NCBI GenBank assembly: GCA_017307275.1
Contig: JAFKFK010000010.1
Span: 124,001-188,000, forward strand
Origin: Alphaproteobacteria bacterium
GTDB taxonomy: Bacteria; Pseudomonadota; Alphaproteobacteria; Reyranellales; Reyranellaceae
DNA: 64,000 bases
Reading direction: 5' to 3'
Shown: positions 31,983 through 41,101 of the stretch, piece by piece
Layout: every line of letters starts with the position of its first letter
Position numbering within the stretch: position 1 is the stretch's first letter
Notes under the pieces: generated by a model
What the model saw: only the letters and a program-made list of their open reading frames with translations
Databases searched by the model: none
Told to the model about the DNA's origin: nothing
Translations under genes and position numbers: made by a program

Positions 31983-33536
31983 TCACGAAGCGGTTTTGAC
32001 ATCTCTCTTCCTGGCGAGGATCCAATAAGACAGCACTGCGATCAACGTGATCAAGGCGGCCATGACCAGCATCGTGAATCGATAGCTGCTGAGATAGGCC
32101 GTCGTGCCGTTGGCAATGACCTCGTGCACCAGCTTCGCATCGAACTTGTCGGTGTTTCCGGTCTGCACATAGGATTGGAGGATGCCGATGGCCTGCGCCT
32201 GTTCACCCGGCGTTGCGCCGGCGTGCTCCAGCCGCTGCCGCAACAGCGGCGAGAACATGCCGTAGATCAGCGACGAACTCAGCGCCAAGCCGAGAGCAAA
32301 GCCGAACTGGCCGAATGCCGTGCGCGACGACCCAATAGCGCCGACGAGCGCAGGTGGAGGCTTGGCGACGAAGACGTTGGCCGCCGGCGCCTGTGTCAGC
32401 ATCATACCGACGCCCGCCACCACCAGCGGAGCCACGAAGACGAGGTAGGGTGTCTTCTCGCCCGAGAACGCCATCGCCGCCAGCGCGGCCGCCATCGCGA
32501 CCAGGCCTCCCGGGATCATCAGCCGCATGGCAACGCCCCGCGCCACCAGGCTGCCTGCCCAGCTCGCCGCGACGATACAGGCCGCGATGAAGGGAAGCTG
32601 TCCCAGGCTCACCTCGAACGGCGTGTAACGATAGACGTACTGCCACAGCAGCGAGAGCTGAATGGCAACGACGGCGTTTCCGACGTTGAAACCGATGCCC
32701 GCCAGGGCACTCGCCAGCAGTTCCGGATCGGCGAAAGACCGGATGGGAAAGGCCGGGTGCTCGCAGCGCCATTCCCACAGCGCAAAGCCAACCAGGCCGA
32801 CGAGCCCTACAGCCATCGGAATCAGCACTTTCGTACTGCCCCAACCAGCCGAGGCTGCGTTGCTGACGGCATAGAGCGCACAGACCAGCCCGATCGCCAC
32901 AAGGACCAAACCCAATACGTCGAGACGACCGGCCGCCGGGTCCTTCGCTTCGGGCACCGCCTTCAGGCACCATACCAGCGCGGCCACGCCGACGGCAGGT
33001 CCCAGCAAGTAGGCAGCTCGCCAGCTCACGCCCGCGAGATAGCCGCCCAGCACACAAAGGACCACGATGCCGAGCGTCTGCAAGGCGAGCCATTTGGCGA
33101 CCGCCCGTGCCAGCGCCGTCGGCTCCGGGGCCACGGCGCGCAGCAACGCGAACGACAGCCCAAACGACGCTGCAAATCCGACACCTGAAAGGACGCGTCC
33201 CAGAACGAACAACGTGGCGTTCGACGCAAAAGCCGTCACGACGCCGCCAGCCAACGTCACCAGCAGCCCGAGCAACATCACCTTCTTGCGGCCGATCCGA
33301 TCGCCGAGGCTTCCTGTGGCCATGATGCTGGCCGCAATGCAGAGCGTTCCGATGCTCGCCGCCAGCGATCGCTCCGCGCCCGTCATATGCAATGCATTGC
33401 CGGCGGCGACGACGGCGATATTGTGGATCGCCGGATCGAGATTCATGGGCAGCGACGCGGCGACCAGCGCCAGCAGCGCCGCCCCGCCGACCGCTCGTGC
33501 GCCCTCTCGTTCCGATCCCCGCACCGCATCGCTCAT
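31983..33536 (-). CDS. MFS transporter, DHA2-like
   Basis: A 517-residue major facilitator with about 14 hydrophobic segments, as in drug:H+ antiporter-2 proteins. Motif A is seen as GSLGDRIGRKKVMLLG after segment 2, and VLGRVLSGVGFAASFGLSFALL follows as motif B-like. It exports an unknown small compound across the inner membrane. Its ATG overlaps the stop of the CobW-like gene (ATGA), which itself follows an amidohydrolase gene by 6 nt, so the three are one operon: a hydrolase, a metallochaperone-like GTPase and an exporter. Confidence 0.9.
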   Translation of the reverse strand: MSDAVRGSEREGARAVGGAALLALVAASLPMNLDPAIHNIAVVAAGNALHMTGAERSLAASIGTLCIAASIMATGSLGDRIGRKKVMLLGLLVTLAGGVVTAFASNATLFVLGRVLSGVGFAASFGLSFALLRAVAPEPTALARAVAKWLALQTLGIVVLCVLGGYLAGVSWRAAYLLGPAVGVAALVWCLKAVPEAKDPAAGRLDVLGLVLVAIGLVCALYAVSNAASAGWGSTKVLIPMAVGLVGLVGFALWEWRCEHPAFPIRSFADPELLASALAGIGFNVGNAVVAIQLSLLWQYVYRYTPFEVSLGQLPFIAACIVAASWAGSLVARGVAMRLMIPGGLVAMAAALAAMAFSGEKTPYLVFVAPLVVAGVGMMLTQAPAANVFVAKPPPALVGAIGSSRTAFGQFGFALGLALSSSLIYGMFSPLLRQRLEHAGATPGEQAQAIGILQSYVQTGNTDKFDAKLVHEVIANGTTAYLSSYRFTMLVMAALITLIAVLSYWILARKRDVKTAS

Positions 33537-34516
33537 GTCGTGGCCTCTCCTTGCAGCAAATCCCGAACAGCCCCTGGGAGAGCTGCGACCGGCGTCGACG
33601 CAAACAGCGCATCGAGACCTTCAGGCTCCAGTTGATCGGCCAGGCCGATGCAGACGATGACACTGGGATCAGACGCCAAGGCGTCCTGCGTTCCGACGGG
33701 TTCAGGCTCCAGCGACCAGCGTCGGCCGACAAGCTGCAGCACGAACCGGCGTTCGGGCGCCTCGACAAGCCGCACGATCCCCTTGGCACGCACCACCGCC
33801 GGGGGAAGCGCGGCAACCGCCGTGCGCAAGGCGTCACCATCGAGCATCTGTCGGTGGACGAAGCTCCAGGTCGCGAACTGCCGAGCATGCTCGCCATCGG
33901 CCCGCGGGCGGGACAAGGCGGCATACCCCGTCGCGCCCGAGAGCAAGAGGTCGGCGACTTGGCCTGCTCTGGGGGCTGCCACGATACGAGCGCCGGGCAT
34001 TTCGGCAGCAATCCATGCACGCACCTGCCGGAAGGCGGCGGCATCGATGAGGTCCACCTTGCTGAGCACGACCAGGTCGGCCGTCTCGAGCTGGCTCCGC
34101 ACCAGATCGCCGACATACTTGTCGTGTACGCGCGTCCGTACCGTCTCCGCGTCGGCGACCACGATGATACCGTCGAGAAACAGACGGGGATGGCTCGCCG
34201 CATAGTCCGCGATCCTGGCGGGATCGGCGACGCCACTTGCCTCGATCACGATGTGCTCGGGCCCATTCGGCCGTTCGGCCAGGTCATGCAACGCAAGCGC
34301 AAGATTGTCGCCGATCGAGCAGCAGACGCAGCCGTTGGTCAGGCTGATGGTCTCGCCCTCCCGGTTCGCAATTAGGGCCGCATCGATGTTCACGCTTCCG
34401 AAGTCGTTGACGACGACAGCGAGCCTCACGCCCTGCGGGTCCGCCAGCAGACGGTTGAGCAAAGTCGTCTTCCCCGCCCCCAGGTAACCGCCGATCACGG
34501 AGACAGGAATGTTCAC
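33533..34516 (-). CDS. CobW/COG0523 family GTP-binding metallochaperone
   Basis: A 327-residue G3E P-loop GTPase. Walker A GGYLGAGKTTLL (residues 9-20), the family metal motif Cys63-Val-Cys65-Cys66 (TNGCVCCSIGD), Walker B-like IVIEASGVADPARI and the NKxD-type LSKVDLIDAA. COG0523 proteins deliver Zn, Co or Fe to client metalloenzymes. The start is GTG at 34516. It sits directly after a metal-dependent amidohydrolase gene, which is its obvious candidate client. No histidine-rich stretch is present. Confidence 0.92.
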   Translation of the reverse strand: MNIPVSVIGGYLGAGKTTLLNRLLADPQGVRLAVVVNDFGSVNIDAALIANREGETISLTNGCVCCSIGDNLALALHDLAERPNGPEHIVIEASGVADPARIADYAASHPRLFLDGIIVVADAETVRTRVHDKYVGDLVRSQLETADLVVLSKVDLIDAAAFRQVRAWIAAEMPGARIVAAPRAGQVADLLLSGATGYAALSRPRADGEHARQFATWSFVHRQMLDGDALRTAVAALPPAVVRAKGIVRLVEAPERRFVLQLVGRRWSLEPEPVGTQDALASDPSVIVCIGLADQLEPEGLDALFASTPVAALPGAVRDLLQGEATT

Positions 34517-34522
34517 CGGCTG

Positions 34523-36175
34523 TCAGCCTGCGACCGAAAACACGCGCCCGCCCAGGATGGTCGCAAGCACCGGAACATCCTTGATGGCCATCGGTTCGAC
34601 CGTCAGAGGATCGCTCCCCAGGACCGTGAAGTCGGCGCGCTTGCCGACGCGGAGGCTGCCGATCTCGTGATCCCGATGCAACAGCCAGGCGGCGTTGTAC
34701 GTCATCATCCGCAGCCCTTCGTAAGCGGATACCCGCTCCTTGGGGCCTTGCACCCGCCCCGTTGTCGTGACGCGGTTCACGGCCGCCCACATGGTGAGCA
34801 GCGGGTCGACCGGGGACACCGGCGTGTCGCTGTGTGCCGATACGATGACTCCGAGGCGCAGCGCCGTGGCCGCCGGGTTCATGGCAGCGGCACGGAACGC
34901 GCCAAACGTGTGGGCGCGGTGGAAATCGCCCCAGTAATACATGTGGTTAGAGAACAGCGTGGCCGAAATGCCGAGCGCCGCCATGCGCCGTAGCTGCGCT
35001 TCGTCCAGCAACTGGCCGTGGACGATGAAATGCCGATGATCGGCGCGCGGCTTCTCCGCCTGCGCCGCCGCCACCGCCTCGATGAAGACCTCGGAGGCCT
35101 GATCGGCATTGCAGTGCGCGACGATCTGCATTCCGGCGGCGTGCATTGCAGATACGATCCGCGTCAACTCCTCTGGCGCGCGGTTCCACAGACCGTTGGC
35201 TCCGGTGCGAAGATAGCCTGGGGCCCGCAGCCGGCCGGTGAAGCCCTGGTTCGAACCGTCCACCAGGATCTTGATTCCCTGAAATGTGAGCTTGTCGTTG
35301 CCCTTGTCCTTCAGAGACGTCGCGGCAGCGATCATGTCCTCGACTTTGGGCACGGTGATGCCGTTGTTGTGCGCGACGATGCGCACCGGAAAATCCGGCG
35401 AACCGGTGGCAGCGAGCGCTGCCTGCAGGAAGGCGGGCTCGAAATAGGTGCTGCCACCACCATCGACGATGGTCGTTGCCCCGCGTGCCTGGGCTACCTT
35501 GGCGAAGTTGAAGAACTGCGCGGTATCGGTCGAGGCGCCGACTAGGTCGGATGCCACGGCCTTGATCGCGGCCATCATCGCCGCCATTTCCTGCAATTCG
35601 CCGGTCGGAGCCCCCGAGGTATCGCGCAGGACGCCGGGAGCCTTGATGGCGGCATAGTTCGCGAGTTCGAGGGTCGCGGAGTTCACATAGGCGAGGTGGC
35701 AGCTCGCGTGGAGCAGGAAGATCGGCCGGGTCTTCGACACCTGGTCGAGATCATGGCGCGTGATCGGGTCGACGAGGTCGTTCAGCGAGGGATCGACACC
35801 CCAGCCGATGAGTGGCGTCTTGGAATCAGAGATCGTGGCTTCGATCTCCTTCAGTCTCTTCACGAGCGCAGGAACACTCTTGAGCGCCTCATGCAGTTTG
35901 CCCGACGGATCCCGGCGGTCGATAGGACCGACATACTCGGCCTTGGCCCACAGGAGGCCGTCCAGCAGATGGGCATGGCTCTCGATCAGGCCAGGGACGA
36001 GGATGCTGTCGCCGAAGCGATCGTCCAGCGTGTAGGGCCCCCACACGGCGCACTCTTCCAGCGTGCCGAGTTCTAGGATGATGCCATCTCGCACCGCGAC
36101 ATGCGTCGCCTCCTCGACCGCGGGATCCATGGTGATGATCTTCTTGGCGCTGAAGATGGTGATCGGTCCTGGCAT
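34523..36175 (-). CDS. amidohydrolase, YtcJ-like
   Basis: A 550-residue metal-dependent hydrolase of the amidohydrolase-3/YtcJ group. It has the N-terminal composite beta domain (ITIFSAKKIITMDPAVEEAT), the His-x-His metal pair in LIESHAHLLDG, a later His-rich segment (VAHCNADQASEVFIE, HFIVHGQLLDEAQL) and the catalytic Asp in VSAHSDTPVSPVDPL. Family members cleave amides such as formamides or act on cyclic amides; the substrate is unknown. GGAGAGAG precedes ATG. First gene of the operon with CobW and MFS genes. Confidence 0.9.
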   Translation of the reverse strand: MPGPITIFSAKKIITMDPAVEEATHVAVRDGIILELGTLEECAVWGPYTLDDRFGDSILVPGLIESHAHLLDGLLWAKAEYVGPIDRRDPSGKLHEALKSVPALVKRLKEIEATISDSKTPLIGWGVDPSLNDLVDPITRHDLDQVSKTRPIFLLHASCHLAYVNSATLELANYAAIKAPGVLRDTSGAPTGELQEMAAMMAAIKAVASDLVGASTDTAQFFNFAKVAQARGATTIVDGGGSTYFEPAFLQAALAATGSPDFPVRIVAHNNGITVPKVEDMIAAATSLKDKGNDKLTFQGIKILVDGSNQGFTGRLRAPGYLRTGANGLWNRAPEELTRIVSAMHAAGMQIVAHCNADQASEVFIEAVAAAQAEKPRADHRHFIVHGQLLDEAQLRRMAALGISATLFSNHMYYWGDFHRAHTFGAFRAAAMNPAATALRLGVIVSAHSDTPVSPVDPLLTMWAAVNRVTTTGRVQGPKERVSAYEGLRMMTYNAAWLLHRDHEIGSLRVGKRADFTVLGSDPLTVEPMAIKDVPVLATILGGRVFSVAG

Positions 36176-36449
36176 GGTCGTCTCTCTCCACTGAAGGAAG
36201 TCGGTGGGATCCTGTCATTGCGGGATCGGAGGTCGGAGGCACGGTGAGCCCGCGGACACCCAACTCCGCATGCGCGAGCCGAGACAAGCCGCTCTACGTC
36301 GGCAGCGCCACCGCTGCGACGCCACCGGACCTGACTGCAAGCCCGACCATTGATCCAATGACAGCAGGCTGCCATGGCCGACCGCTATCCAGTTTGCGCA
36401 AAAAGGCGACACGTCGCGCCCCGCAGTTCAGCAGCGGTTCTACTGCGCG

Positions 36450-37433
36450 TTAGCGGTTGCGCGCGAGACTTCTGGCGTTCTTGTGGCGCATCGATCCGGA
36501 GGCTCGGGCCAGGGTGGCGCTGGGACGCTCACCGAAGGTCGACGCATAGACGGCGGCGAACCGGCTGAGGTGCCAGAAGCCCAGCCTGAAGGCGACGTCG
36601 GTCACGGTGGTGCCTTCCGCCGGCCGACGGAGCATCGCCCGGGCCCGCCACAGGCGGCGCCAGCGTAGATAATCTTGGGGCGATCTGCCGGTTCGAAGCT
36701 GGACCACCGCCTCGAGCGAACGCCGCGACGTCCCGCTCCTGCGGCAGAGTTCCAGCATGTCGATGGGCTTGTCGCCGGCTTCCTCAATCGTGCGTTCGAA
36801 GCGTGCCATGATCCTGGTGTGCCGGCCCACCGCGGCCCGATCAGGCCGGAACGTGCCCGATTCGCCAATCGCGATAATCGCCTCGAGCAGGGCGTTGCGC
36901 AGCGTCGTACGAGTCGCAGACATTTCCAGGAGCTGAGGCTGGACGTTGAGCTTCGCCAGCACTGTCTGGTTGAGCGCGTTGAACCGCTGGCGTGCCGCGA
37001 CCGAAGCAACGTGCCAGCGGCCTGCCCGCCGGGCATTGGACGGGCCGAACGGCAGCTCCCAATCCGGCGTCTCGGCGAACAAGGAGGTCTCGAGGCCGAA
37101 CGTCGCGACTTGCGCGTCGTCGGCGCTGCGCATTGTCCCGCCCTCGCCGGGCCGCACCATGACGACATCCTGGCCGCCGACATCCCGGCCATTGGCCGAG
37201 CAGCGCGGGCTCATGACATGCCAGACGCTGAAATCCGGGACCCTCTCGTCCACCGTCAAGACGCTTGCCTGGTCGACCTCCAGGCGGCTGAGCACGACGC
37301 CATCCAGATGCAGGTGCCAGTAGCGCCCTCCAAATGAGGGGCCGGAATCAGCCACACAGTGAAAGTTCGCGCCGGGAATGGCTCGCGCCAGTTCTTCTGA
37401 ATTGTCGGTCGCCGTTCGACGGTAGAAGTGCAT
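36450..37433 (-). CDS. AraC family transcriptional regulator
   Basis: A 327-residue regulator with an N-terminal AraC-binding-like sensing region and a C-terminal double helix-turn-helix (DMLELCRRSGTSRRSLEAVVQ and VTDVAFRLGFWHLSRFAAVYASTFGERPS), ending in an Arg-rich tail. ATG at 37433 is used; a GTG two codons upstream (37439) is equally possible. It lies 274 bp upstream of the amidohydrolase-CobW-MFS operon in the same direction and is divergent from the ABC importer, so it could control either. The 274-bp spacer at 36176-36449 shows no gene. Confidence 0.9.
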   Translation of the reverse strand: MHFYRRTATDNSEELARAIPGANFHCVADSGPSFGGRYWHLHLDGVVLSRLEVDQASVLTVDERVPDFSVWHVMSPRCSANGRDVGGQDVVMVRPGEGGTMRSADDAQVATFGLETSLFAETPDWELPFGPSNARRAGRWHVASVAARQRFNALNQTVLAKLNVQPQLLEMSATRTTLRNALLEAIIAIGESGTFRPDRAAVGRHTRIMARFERTIEEAGDKPIDMLELCRRSGTSRRSLEAVVQLRTGRSPQDYLRWRRLWRARAMLRRPAEGTTVTDVAFRLGFWHLSRFAAVYASTFGERPSATLARASGSMRHKNARSLARNR

Positions 37434-37591
37434 GGCCACCCGTCATTTTCCCACGCTGCACACGCGACAAAGTACGATGTCGCCGCGTTGCGCGCTACCG
37501 GGCCAGGGGCTTCGGTCGTGGAAAGCCGGCCGTTTCCCCGCAGGTTGGCATGCTTGTTGCCTCACGAGGGAAACACTTGGGGGGCTTTCTC

Positions 37592-38545
37592 ATGATCAAT
37601 CGTCGTCAGCTTTTCGTCGGTGCTGGATTGGCAGCAGGTGCACTCGCGGCGCCGTCGATCCTGCGCGCCCAAACCCGCACAGTGAAAATGGGTGCTCTGC
37701 GCCTCGTGCACTCGATGCCGCCCTACTTCTACGAGAAGTTCGCCCCGGCCGGCCTCAAGATCGAAATCATCGTGTTCGACAGCCCGACCGACGGCAAGAA
37801 CGCCGTGGTGACCAAGTCGGTCGACTTCGGCACCTTCGGCATCGCAGCTGGCATCCTGGGTGGCGCTGTCGGCGAACCGATCGTGGTGGTCGGCGCCATG
37901 TCCAACAAGGGCATGGGAATCATCTCCAAAGCCGGCTCCGACGTGAAGACCGTCAAGGACCTGAAGGGGAAGAAGGTCGGCATCTGGCCGGGCTCCACCC
38001 AGGAGGTCTTCGTCCTCGAGCGCCTGCGCATGGAAGGCCTGTCGATCAAGGACATCACATCGGTGCGCGTGCCGTTCGGCGAGATGCCGGCGATGCTGGC
38101 GCGGGGCGACATCGACGCCTATGTCGGTGCGGAACCAGGCCCCGCCCTCTCGATCACGTCCGGTGTCGGCCAGCTCGTCGAGTATCCCTATGGCACGGCG
38201 ATGGGCGGCCTCAACATGATCCTGGGCACGAACGACGAGACGGTCACCAAGGATCCGGATCTCGTGCGCGCCTTGCTGAAGACCCATCGGCAGGCGGTGG
38301 AGTTCATGTCGGCCAACAAGCCGGCCGTGGTCGATATGACGGTCCAGAAACTCGGCGCCAACCGCGCGGCAGTCGAACAGGCGCTCGGTGCCAACAATGT
38401 CGAGTATGTCTGGAAGCTCGACGACAAGGTCCAGGGACAGGTCAAGACCTATGCCCAGCACATGCTCGAATTGAAGCAGATTCGGGCGCTGCCCAAGTTC
38501 GAGACCTTCCTCAATCCGAAGTTCTCGAACGAAATCGCAGCCTGA
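37592..38545 (+). CDS. NitT/TauT-type ABC transporter substrate-binding protein
   Basis: A 317-residue periplasmic binding protein. It has a twin-arginine signal (NRRQLFVGAGLAAGALAAPS), suggesting folding before export. The mature part is of the NMT1/THI5-like, SsuA/TauA group (TDGKNAVVTKSVDFGTFGIA, LKGKKVGIWPGSTQEVF, PFGEMPAMLARGDIDAYVG). Ligands in this group include nitrate, sulfonates, thiamine precursors and aromatic acids; none can be chosen here. The open frame starts further upstream; ATG at 37592 is set by the signal peptide. Permease and ATPase follow at once. Confidence 0.93.
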   Translation: MINRRQLFVGAGLAAGALAAPSILRAQTRTVKMGALRLVHSMPPYFYEKFAPAGLKIEIIVFDSPTDGKNAVVTKSVDFGTFGIAAGILGGAVGEPIVVVGAMSNKGMGIISKAGSDVKTVKDLKGKKVGIWPGSTQEVFVLERLRMEGLSIKDITSVRVPFGEMPAMLARGDIDAYVGAEPGPALSITSGVGQLVEYPYGTAMGGLNMILGTNDETVTKDPDLVRALLKTHRQAVEFMSANKPAVVDMTVQKLGANRAAVEQALGANNVEYVWKLDDKVQGQVKTYAQHMLELKQIRALPKFETFLNPKFSNEIAA

Positions 38546-38558
38546 CGTCACAGGCGCC

Positions 38559-39413
38559 ATGTCGATCGCCCAAACAAGCCTCTCGCCAGCAGTAGTGCCT
38601 GCGGATACGCGACCGCGCAGGCGCTCCTTGTGGAGTGGCGTCAAACCGACGGTGCTGGCGCTGATCGTGCCGGCCCTGCTCCTGGCCTTCTGGCAGGTGG
38701 CAACCACGCTGCAATGGACGCGGCTGATCCCGACGCCCTACGCCGTCGCCGAGTACATGGTCGATTTTGCCGTGGGCGGCATCTACGACGATGCCTACTC
38801 CGCCACCTTGCTCACGCACTTGCTGGCCTCGATGAGCCGTGTCTACGGCGGCTTCGCGCTCGCTGCGCTGTTCGCTCTCCCGATCGGGCTGATGATCGGG
38901 CGCATGCCGTGGGCGCGCATGCTGCTGGACCCTTTCCTCCAGGTCATGCGGCCGATCCCGGTGACGGCATGGTTGCCGCTGTCGATGATCCTATTCGGTC
39001 TTGGCGCCAAGTCGGCTTTTGCCCTGGTCTGCCTCGGCGCGTTCTACCCCATCCTGCTGAACACGGTGTTCGGGGTGCGGGCCGTCGACCCGAAGCTGTT
39101 CGAGGCGGCGTCGATGTTGGGTTGCCGTGGCAACGCCCAGTTCTACAAGGTCGTGCTGCCCGCTGCCGTACCCTCGATCTTCACCGGATTGCGGCTGGGT
39201 CTCGGCCTTGCCTGGTTCGTCATCGTCGTCGGCGAAATGACGGGCGTCCCCCAGGGACTGGGGGCGGTCATCATGGATGGCCGCACGCTGTCGCGCACCG
39301 AGCTGGTCATCTGCGGCATGATCGTCATTGGCCTTGCCGGTTATCTTTCAGACCGCATCGTCGTGGCAATCGGCAACCGCTTGCTGCGCTGGAGCCCCAA
39401 TCACCATGGCTGA
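38559..39413 (+). CDS. ABC transporter permease, NitT/TauT type
   Basis: A 284-residue inner-membrane permease with about six segments and the EAA loop seen in LFEAASMLGCRGNAQFYKVVLPAAVPSIF, where it contacts the ATPase. Typical SsuC/TauC-type protein. It begins 13 nt after the binding-protein gene and overlaps the start of the ATPase gene by 8 nt, so the three-gene operon is tightly coupled. Confidence 0.94.
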   Translation: MSIAQTSLSPAVVPADTRPRRRSLWSGVKPTVLALIVPALLLAFWQVATTLQWTRLIPTPYAVAEYMVDFAVGGIYDDAYSATLLTHLLASMSRVYGGFALAALFALPIGLMIGRMPWARMLLDPFLQVMRPIPVTAWLPLSMILFGLGAKSAFALVCLGAFYPILLNTVFGVRAVDPKLFEAASMLGCRGNAQFYKVVLPAAVPSIFTGLRLGLGLAWFVIVVGEMTGVPQGLGAVIMDGRTLSRTELVICGMIVIGLAGYLSDRIVVAIGNRLLRWSPNHHG

Positions 39414-40185
39414 GTCCGCGACACCCATTATCGAGATCAAAGGAGTGTCCAAGGTCTTTCGGATGCAGGATCAGACCATCCATGCGCTGTCCGAAGCAAA
39501 CCTGTCGATCGACAAGGGCGAATTCGTTTGCCTGATCGGCGCGTCGGGCTGCGGCAAGTCGACGTTGCTCCGAATCATGGCCGGCTTCGAGCAGCCTTCG
39601 TCGGGCGATGCCCTGATGTGGGGGCGCCCCATTGCCGGCCCCGATCCGACACGCGGCATGGTCTTCCAGGACTACGCTCTGTTTCCCTGGTTGAGCGTGC
39701 GCGACAATATCGGCTTCGGGCCGGCCGCACGGGGCCTGAGCAGCGGCGAGATCAAACAGATCACCGACAAGTTCATCGACCTGGTCGGCCTCGCCAAGTT
39801 TGCCAACGCCTATCCGCATCAGCTCTCGGGCGGCATGAAGCAGCGCGTGGCGATTGCCCGCGTGCTCGCCAACGATGCTGAGCTGGTGCTGATGGACGAG
39901 CCATTCGGCGCTCTCGACGCCATGACGCGCGAACGGCTGCAGGACGAGCTGCTCGACATCTGGCAACGCACCAAGCTCACGGTCGTCTTCGTCACTCACT
40001 CGGTCGAGGAAGCGATCGTGCTTGCCAACAGGGTCGTGGTGATGACGCCCGGTCCCGGCAGGATCGAAAGCGACAACTCCCTCGGCCTGCCGAGGCCGCG
40101 CGATGTCTCCAGCCCGGAGTTCAACGACATCCGACGCGTGCTGGGCGCCAAGCTGCACAGCCACCACGCCAAGAAAGCGGCCTAG
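39406..40185 (+). CDS. ABC transporter ATP-binding protein, NitT/TauT type
   Basis: A 259-residue nucleotide-binding subunit. Walker A GASGCGKSTLL, Q-loop VFQDYALFPW, signature LSGGMKQRVAIARVL, Walker B LVLMDEPFGALD and switch His in FVTHSVEEAIVLA are all intact. It powers the importer encoded by the two preceding genes. ATG at 39406 lies inside the permease gene 3' end. Convergent with the IclR regulator gene, 7 bp between stops. Confidence 0.95.
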   Translation: MAESATPIIEIKGVSKVFRMQDQTIHALSEANLSIDKGEFVCLIGASGCGKSTLLRIMAGFEQPSSGDALMWGRPIAGPDPTRGMVFQDYALFPWLSVRDNIGFGPAARGLSSGEIKQITDKFIDLVGLAKFANAYPHQLSGGMKQRVAIARVLANDAELVLMDEPFGALDAMTRERLQDELLDIWQRTKLTVVFVTHSVEEAIVLANRVVVMTPGPGRIESDNSLGLPRPRDVSSPEFNDIRRVLGAKLHSHHAKKAA

Positions 40186-40192
40186 ACGTCTC

Positions 40193-40981
40193 TTAGCTGC
40201 GAGGCCGGTGCCGGCCTGCCATCGCGGACGAGATCGCCGCCGCACGGTCGCGCAGGTCCTCGCCGAGCGCCTTGACGTCGGCCTTGCTCATCTGCGCGCC
40301 GAAACCAACGGCACTGATGGCCATCAGCGGCTTGGCCAGTGCATCGAGCACGACGGACGACACCGTAGTCACACCCCTCACGTAGTGGCTCTGGTCGACC
40401 GCGTAGCCGCGCCTGCGCGTCTCTTCAACCTCGGCCAGGTAGGTATCGAAGGTCAGATCGCTCTCCCAGCGCAGCTTGGCAAAGCGCGAGCGCAACTCTG
40501 AGGTGGTCAATCCGGAGTGCGCGGCCATGCCCCGGCCCAGGGCTGCAATATACATCGGCAGGCGTTGGCCGATGCTCATATAGACCCGGATCGCCGCATC
40601 GTTGTCGGCGCGATCGACCAGCACCACGCGCTCACCGGTCATGACGTGCCACAGGGTGCAGGTCACGCCATGGTTCACGGCCACCTCGCGCAGATGTGGT
40701 CGCACCATCGCAATGTAGCTCGTCTCTTCCAGCGTTCCCTTGGCCAGCGCCAACAGGCCCAGTCCCACCGAGTAGGTCTTGGTGGTCTCGTTGAACACCG
40801 CGAGGCCTTCGTGCACCAACGTCTTAAGGAGGTTGAAACACGTGCTTGGGTTGAGTTCGAGGTCCCGGGCGATACGGCTGACGCCGACAGGAGCCTGCGT
40901 CGCCACCAGATAGCGCAGGACAGCGAGGCCACCGATCAGGGCGCCGACGAGTTTCTCGGGCGCCGGCTCTTCACTCGGCAT
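40193..40981 (-). CDS. IclR family transcriptional regulator
   Basis: A 262-residue regulator: N-terminal winged HTH (LVGALIGGLAVLRYLV ... GVSRIARDLELNPSTCFNLLKTLVHEGL) and C-terminal IclR effector domain (TCTLWHVMTGERVVLVDRADN ... RGYAVDQSHYVRGVTTVSSVVLD). Start at 40981 was chosen by family length; ATG at 40999 is possible. It heads the acyl-CoA cluster to its right, and TTC-N7/8-GAA palindromes like those of IclR-family operators recur in the cluster's spacers, including one 62 bp before its own gene. Confidence 0.9.
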   Translation of the reverse strand: MPSEEPAPEKLVGALIGGLAVLRYLVATQAPVGVSRIARDLELNPSTCFNLLKTLVHEGLAVFNETTKTYSVGLGLLALAKGTLEETSYIAMVRPHLREVAVNHGVTCTLWHVMTGERVVLVDRADNDAAIRVYMSIGQRLPMYIAALGRGMAAHSGLTTSELRSRFAKLRWESDLTFDTYLAEVEETRRRGYAVDQSHYVRGVTTVSSVVLDALAKPLMAISAVGFGAQMSKADVKALGEDLRDRAAAISSAMAGRHRPRS

Positions 40982-41042
40982 GGCGATCGTTCTTGGCATC
41001 CAGATTGTCGCGCTGCATTTCAGGTAACGGGCAGACACACTA

Positions 41043-41055
41043 TTCTGTATCGGAA
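41043..41055. promoter_or_regulatory. TTC-N7-GAA palindrome before the IclR gene
   Basis: TTCTGTATCGGAA lies 62 bp upstream of the IclR start codon and 47 bp beyond the stop of the enoyl-CoA hydratase gene. It is one of a set of related palindromes in this cluster (others at 41876, 44379, 44400, 45698) and would allow autoregulation. Confidence 0.45.
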
Positions 41056-41101
41056 ATGCTCGCCATCCCTCCGAATGCAGAGCTGGCCCACTTCGGCGCG
41101 A

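Noticed and set aside
32203..34236. 677-residue minus-strand open frame across the MFS and CobW genes
   Set aside because: Shadow frame; both real genes have complete family motifs in the other minus frames.
36176..36449. Short open frames between the amidohydrolase and AraC genes
   Set aside because: No start signal or domain; treated as a 274-bp regulatory spacer without identified sites.
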